A stretch of DNA of 7,427 bases from Oscillospiraceae bacterium (GTDB lineage: Bacteria > Bacillota > Clostridia > Oscillospirales > Ruminococcaceae): the NCBI GenBank assembly GCA_017451665.1, contig JAFTNX010000012.1, forward strand, positions 1-7,427, in the 5' to 3' direction. Both the position numbers and the translations under genes were made by a program. Below the pieces are notes generated by a model. It did no database searches, was not told the DNA's origin, and was given only the letters and a program-made list of their open reading frames with translations. Positions 6,076-7,427 of this stretch are shown piece by piece; position 1 is the first letter of the stretch; each line of letters starts with the position of its first letter.

Positions 6076-7077
6076 ATGGCGTTCTCTGAACATTCAGCCA
6101 GAGGAAGACACGGAAGACACGGTTCTCCCGACTATTCCTCAAAAAATGCTCCCCACAATATGAAAACCTATGATTTCAGAACACCTAAGAAGTTTACTAA
6201 GGAACATTTAAGGACACTGAATACGGTTGCTGATAACTTTACAAGAGATTTGGTGGCAAACCTTTCGGGTATGCTGAGAATTATCTGTGAGGCAACAGGT
6301 TCTTCAATTGAGGAAGTGCGCTACGGCGAATATATAGAAACCCTTCCAAGCAAAACCTTTGTAGGATATGTTACCTTCAATTCGGAGGAAAACGACGGAA
6401 GAGAAACTACGGCGCTGTTTCATGTGCCGTCAACAATAGGATATTTCCTTATAGATGTGCTTCTTGGTGGCAGCGGACAGGCTGTTGAAATCAACAGGTC
6501 ACATACCGATATAGAATGCGCAATTATCGAAAACCTTGTTGCTAAATTCTGTGGAATGCTTGAAGTGGCATGGAAGAATATCGGCGAGGTTAAGCTGACA
6601 CTTGAAGAATCAGAAACAAACCCTAAGATGATTCAGATTATGTCACCTAATGATTCGGTTATTGTTATGTCTGTGGAAGTTAAACTGGGACATATCTCCG
6701 ATAAGATGAGTATCTGTATTCCGTCACTGTTTCTTGATGAAATTCTGGCACATATTGATACAAAGAATAAGGTTAAAATCGTTCAGAGAGTTGACGTTGA
6801 AAGGGATAAGATGAGAAAACAGCTTATCTATGACGCACTGAGCGATACCGAGCTTGAGCTTAAAGCTGTGCTTTGTGACTTTGAGCTTGGAATGAGTGAC
6901 TTGCTTTCACTTCAGGTTGATGACGTTATTCCACTTGATTTGAAGATTACAGACGATATTAAAATTCTTGTGGACGAGGTTCCGTGGTTTAATGCAAAAC
7001 TTGGTCAGTCAAATATCAAAAAGGCTGTTAAGCTTTGTAGTATCGCTGAACAACCAGAGCCACAGACAGTAAACTAA
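6076..7077 (+). CDS. fliM: Flagellar motor switch protein FliM without the usual CheY-binding N-terminus
   Basis: FliM is the C-ring protein that joins FliG to FliN/FliY and normally receives CheY-P. The 333-residue protein contains the FliM core. YDFRTPKKFTKEHLRTL (32-48) opens the PF02154 middle domain, with the GGSG motif at 131-134 and NLVAKFCGMLEVAW near 153. The SpoA/FliN-like C-terminal domain spans about 255-322 and contains LSLQVDDVIPLDL and the GQSNIKKAVKL ending. Residues 1-31 are basic and His/Gly/Ser-rich (ARGRHGRHGSP at 8-18). They show no LSQxEIDALL peptide. The start is supported by the SD AAAGGAAGGA at 6058-6067, 8 bases before the ATG, and an in-frame TAA at 6049-6051 rules out a longer N-terminus carrying the motif. 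The gene follows motB by 49 bases, with no fliL between. Confidence 0.94.
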   Translation: MAFSEHSARGRHGRHGSPDYSSKNAPHNMKTYDFRTPKKFTKEHLRTLNTVADNFTRDLVANLSGMLRIICEATGSSIEEVRYGEYIETLPSKTFVGYVTFNSEENDGRETTALFHVPSTIGYFLIDVLLGGSGQAVEINRSHTDIECAIIENLVAKFCGMLEVAWKNIGEVKLTLEESETNPKMIQIMSPNDSVIVMSVEVKLGHISDKMSICIPSLFLDEILAHIDTKNKVKIVQRVDVERDKMRKQLIYDALSDTELELKAVLCDFELGMSDLLSLQVDDVIPLDLKITDDIKILVDEVPWFNAKLGQSNIKKAVKLCSIAEQPEPQTVN

Positions 7078-7104
7078 TTCGCAGTAAAGGAAGGACTAAT
7101 TAAA

Positions 7105-7427
7105 ATGGGACTTAATGAATTTAACGGTGATAGCGTTACCGAAATTTTAAAAGTAGGTGTGGGAGCAGCTACCGATACTCTTGCAACTATTCTCGGCAGT
7201 TCAATTGACCTTACCTGCGGAGAAGCACTTGAAAAACAGGTTAAAGACGTTGATTTTGCATCACTTAAACCAGCAATGTATGTGGTTGTTGAATACAGTG
7301 GTGCAATCAGCGGTCGAAGCATAATGGTTTACAGACAGATTGACCTTAGCGTAATTTTAAGTATTCTTATGAATAATGAGGACGCAAGCGGCGACTTTGA
7401 CGAGCTTTCTATGGGAATGCTCAAGGA
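7105..7427 (+). CDS. fliY: Probable flagellar motor switch phosphatase FliY, N-terminal CheC-like part (3' end outside window)
   Basis: 107 complete codons are visible before the window ends. The stretch from residue 9 resembles the first half of a CheC/FliY phosphatase domain: SVTEILKVGVGAATDTLATILGSSIDL aligns by eye with the DAxxEIGNIxxGxAxTALSxLLxxxVxI pattern, and VVVEYSGAISGRSIMVY with the following strands. LSMGMLK at the window end matches the beginning of the second CheC-type helix. Position directly after fliM is that of fliY or fliN. FliY joins the C-ring and dephosphorylates CheY-P. Two differences are visible: the Asn of the first ExxN phosphatase motif is Lys16 (EILK), and there is no N-terminal EIDALL-type CheY-binding peptide. 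SD AAAGGAAGGA (7087-7095 core) precedes ATG 7105. A FliN/SpoA domain would be expected outside the window; without it, a stand-alone CheC-like protein remains possible. Confidence 0.75.
   Translation, partial: MGLNEFNGDSVTEILKVGVGAATDTLATILGSSIDLTCGEALEKQVKDVDFASLKPAMYVVVEYSGAISGRSIMVYRQIDLSVILSILMNNEDASGDFDELSMGMLK

Noticed and set aside
6051..6089. Short ATG frame MCERKDFKNGVL before fliM
   Set aside because: Only 12 codons, no SD, overlaps the fliM start in another frame.

Overview
This window is a continuous piece of a flagellar (fla/che-type) operon. All eight cistrons lie on the + strand, in the order fliK (5' end outside the window) - flgD - TIGR02530-type flagellar operon gene - flgE - flbD/swrD - motA - motB - fliM - fliY (3' end outside the window). 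Strong AAAGGAGG-type Shine-Dalgarno (SD) sites, a base composition of roughly 40% GC by eye, the FlbD and TIGR02530 genes, and a FliY with a CheC-like domain point to a Gram-positive member of the Bacillota, most likely class Clostridia. The order flgD-flgE-flbD-motA-motB-fliM is shared by clostridia and spirochetes. I cannot name the genus from the sequence alone.

Positions 1-3975 hold the hook-building genes: FliK (hook-length control), FlgD (hook cap), an uncharacterised flagellar-operon protein, and FlgE (hook subunit). Positions 4042-6026 hold the torque module: FlbD/SwrD and the stator pair MotA/MotB. Positions 6076-7427 hold the rotor switch proteins FliM and FliY. FlgD and FlgE build the hook and FliK sets its length. 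MotA/MotB form the ion-driven stator, which pushes on the rotor whose C-ring contains FliM and FliY. No promoter or classical U-tract terminator was found, so the genes are probably co-transcribed from upstream.

The gene content is ordinary, but several points are not. (1) FliM lacks the N-terminal CheY-P-binding peptide (LSQxEIDALL type), an upstream stop excludes a longer start, and the FliY start lacks it too. (2) The 135-nt flgE leader contains two hairpins and a 7-nt anti-SD stretch with competing partners, which resembles a translational switch. (3) The only good SD for motA is 39 nt from its ATG, and a hairpin between them would bring it near. (4) flgE has sharply biased codon use and is followed by a strong GC-rich hairpin without a U-tract. 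(5) fliL, expected between motB and fliM, is absent. (6) FliY and MotB lack some usual active-site or ligand residues. No mobile elements, tRNA, rRNA or CRISPR were seen.
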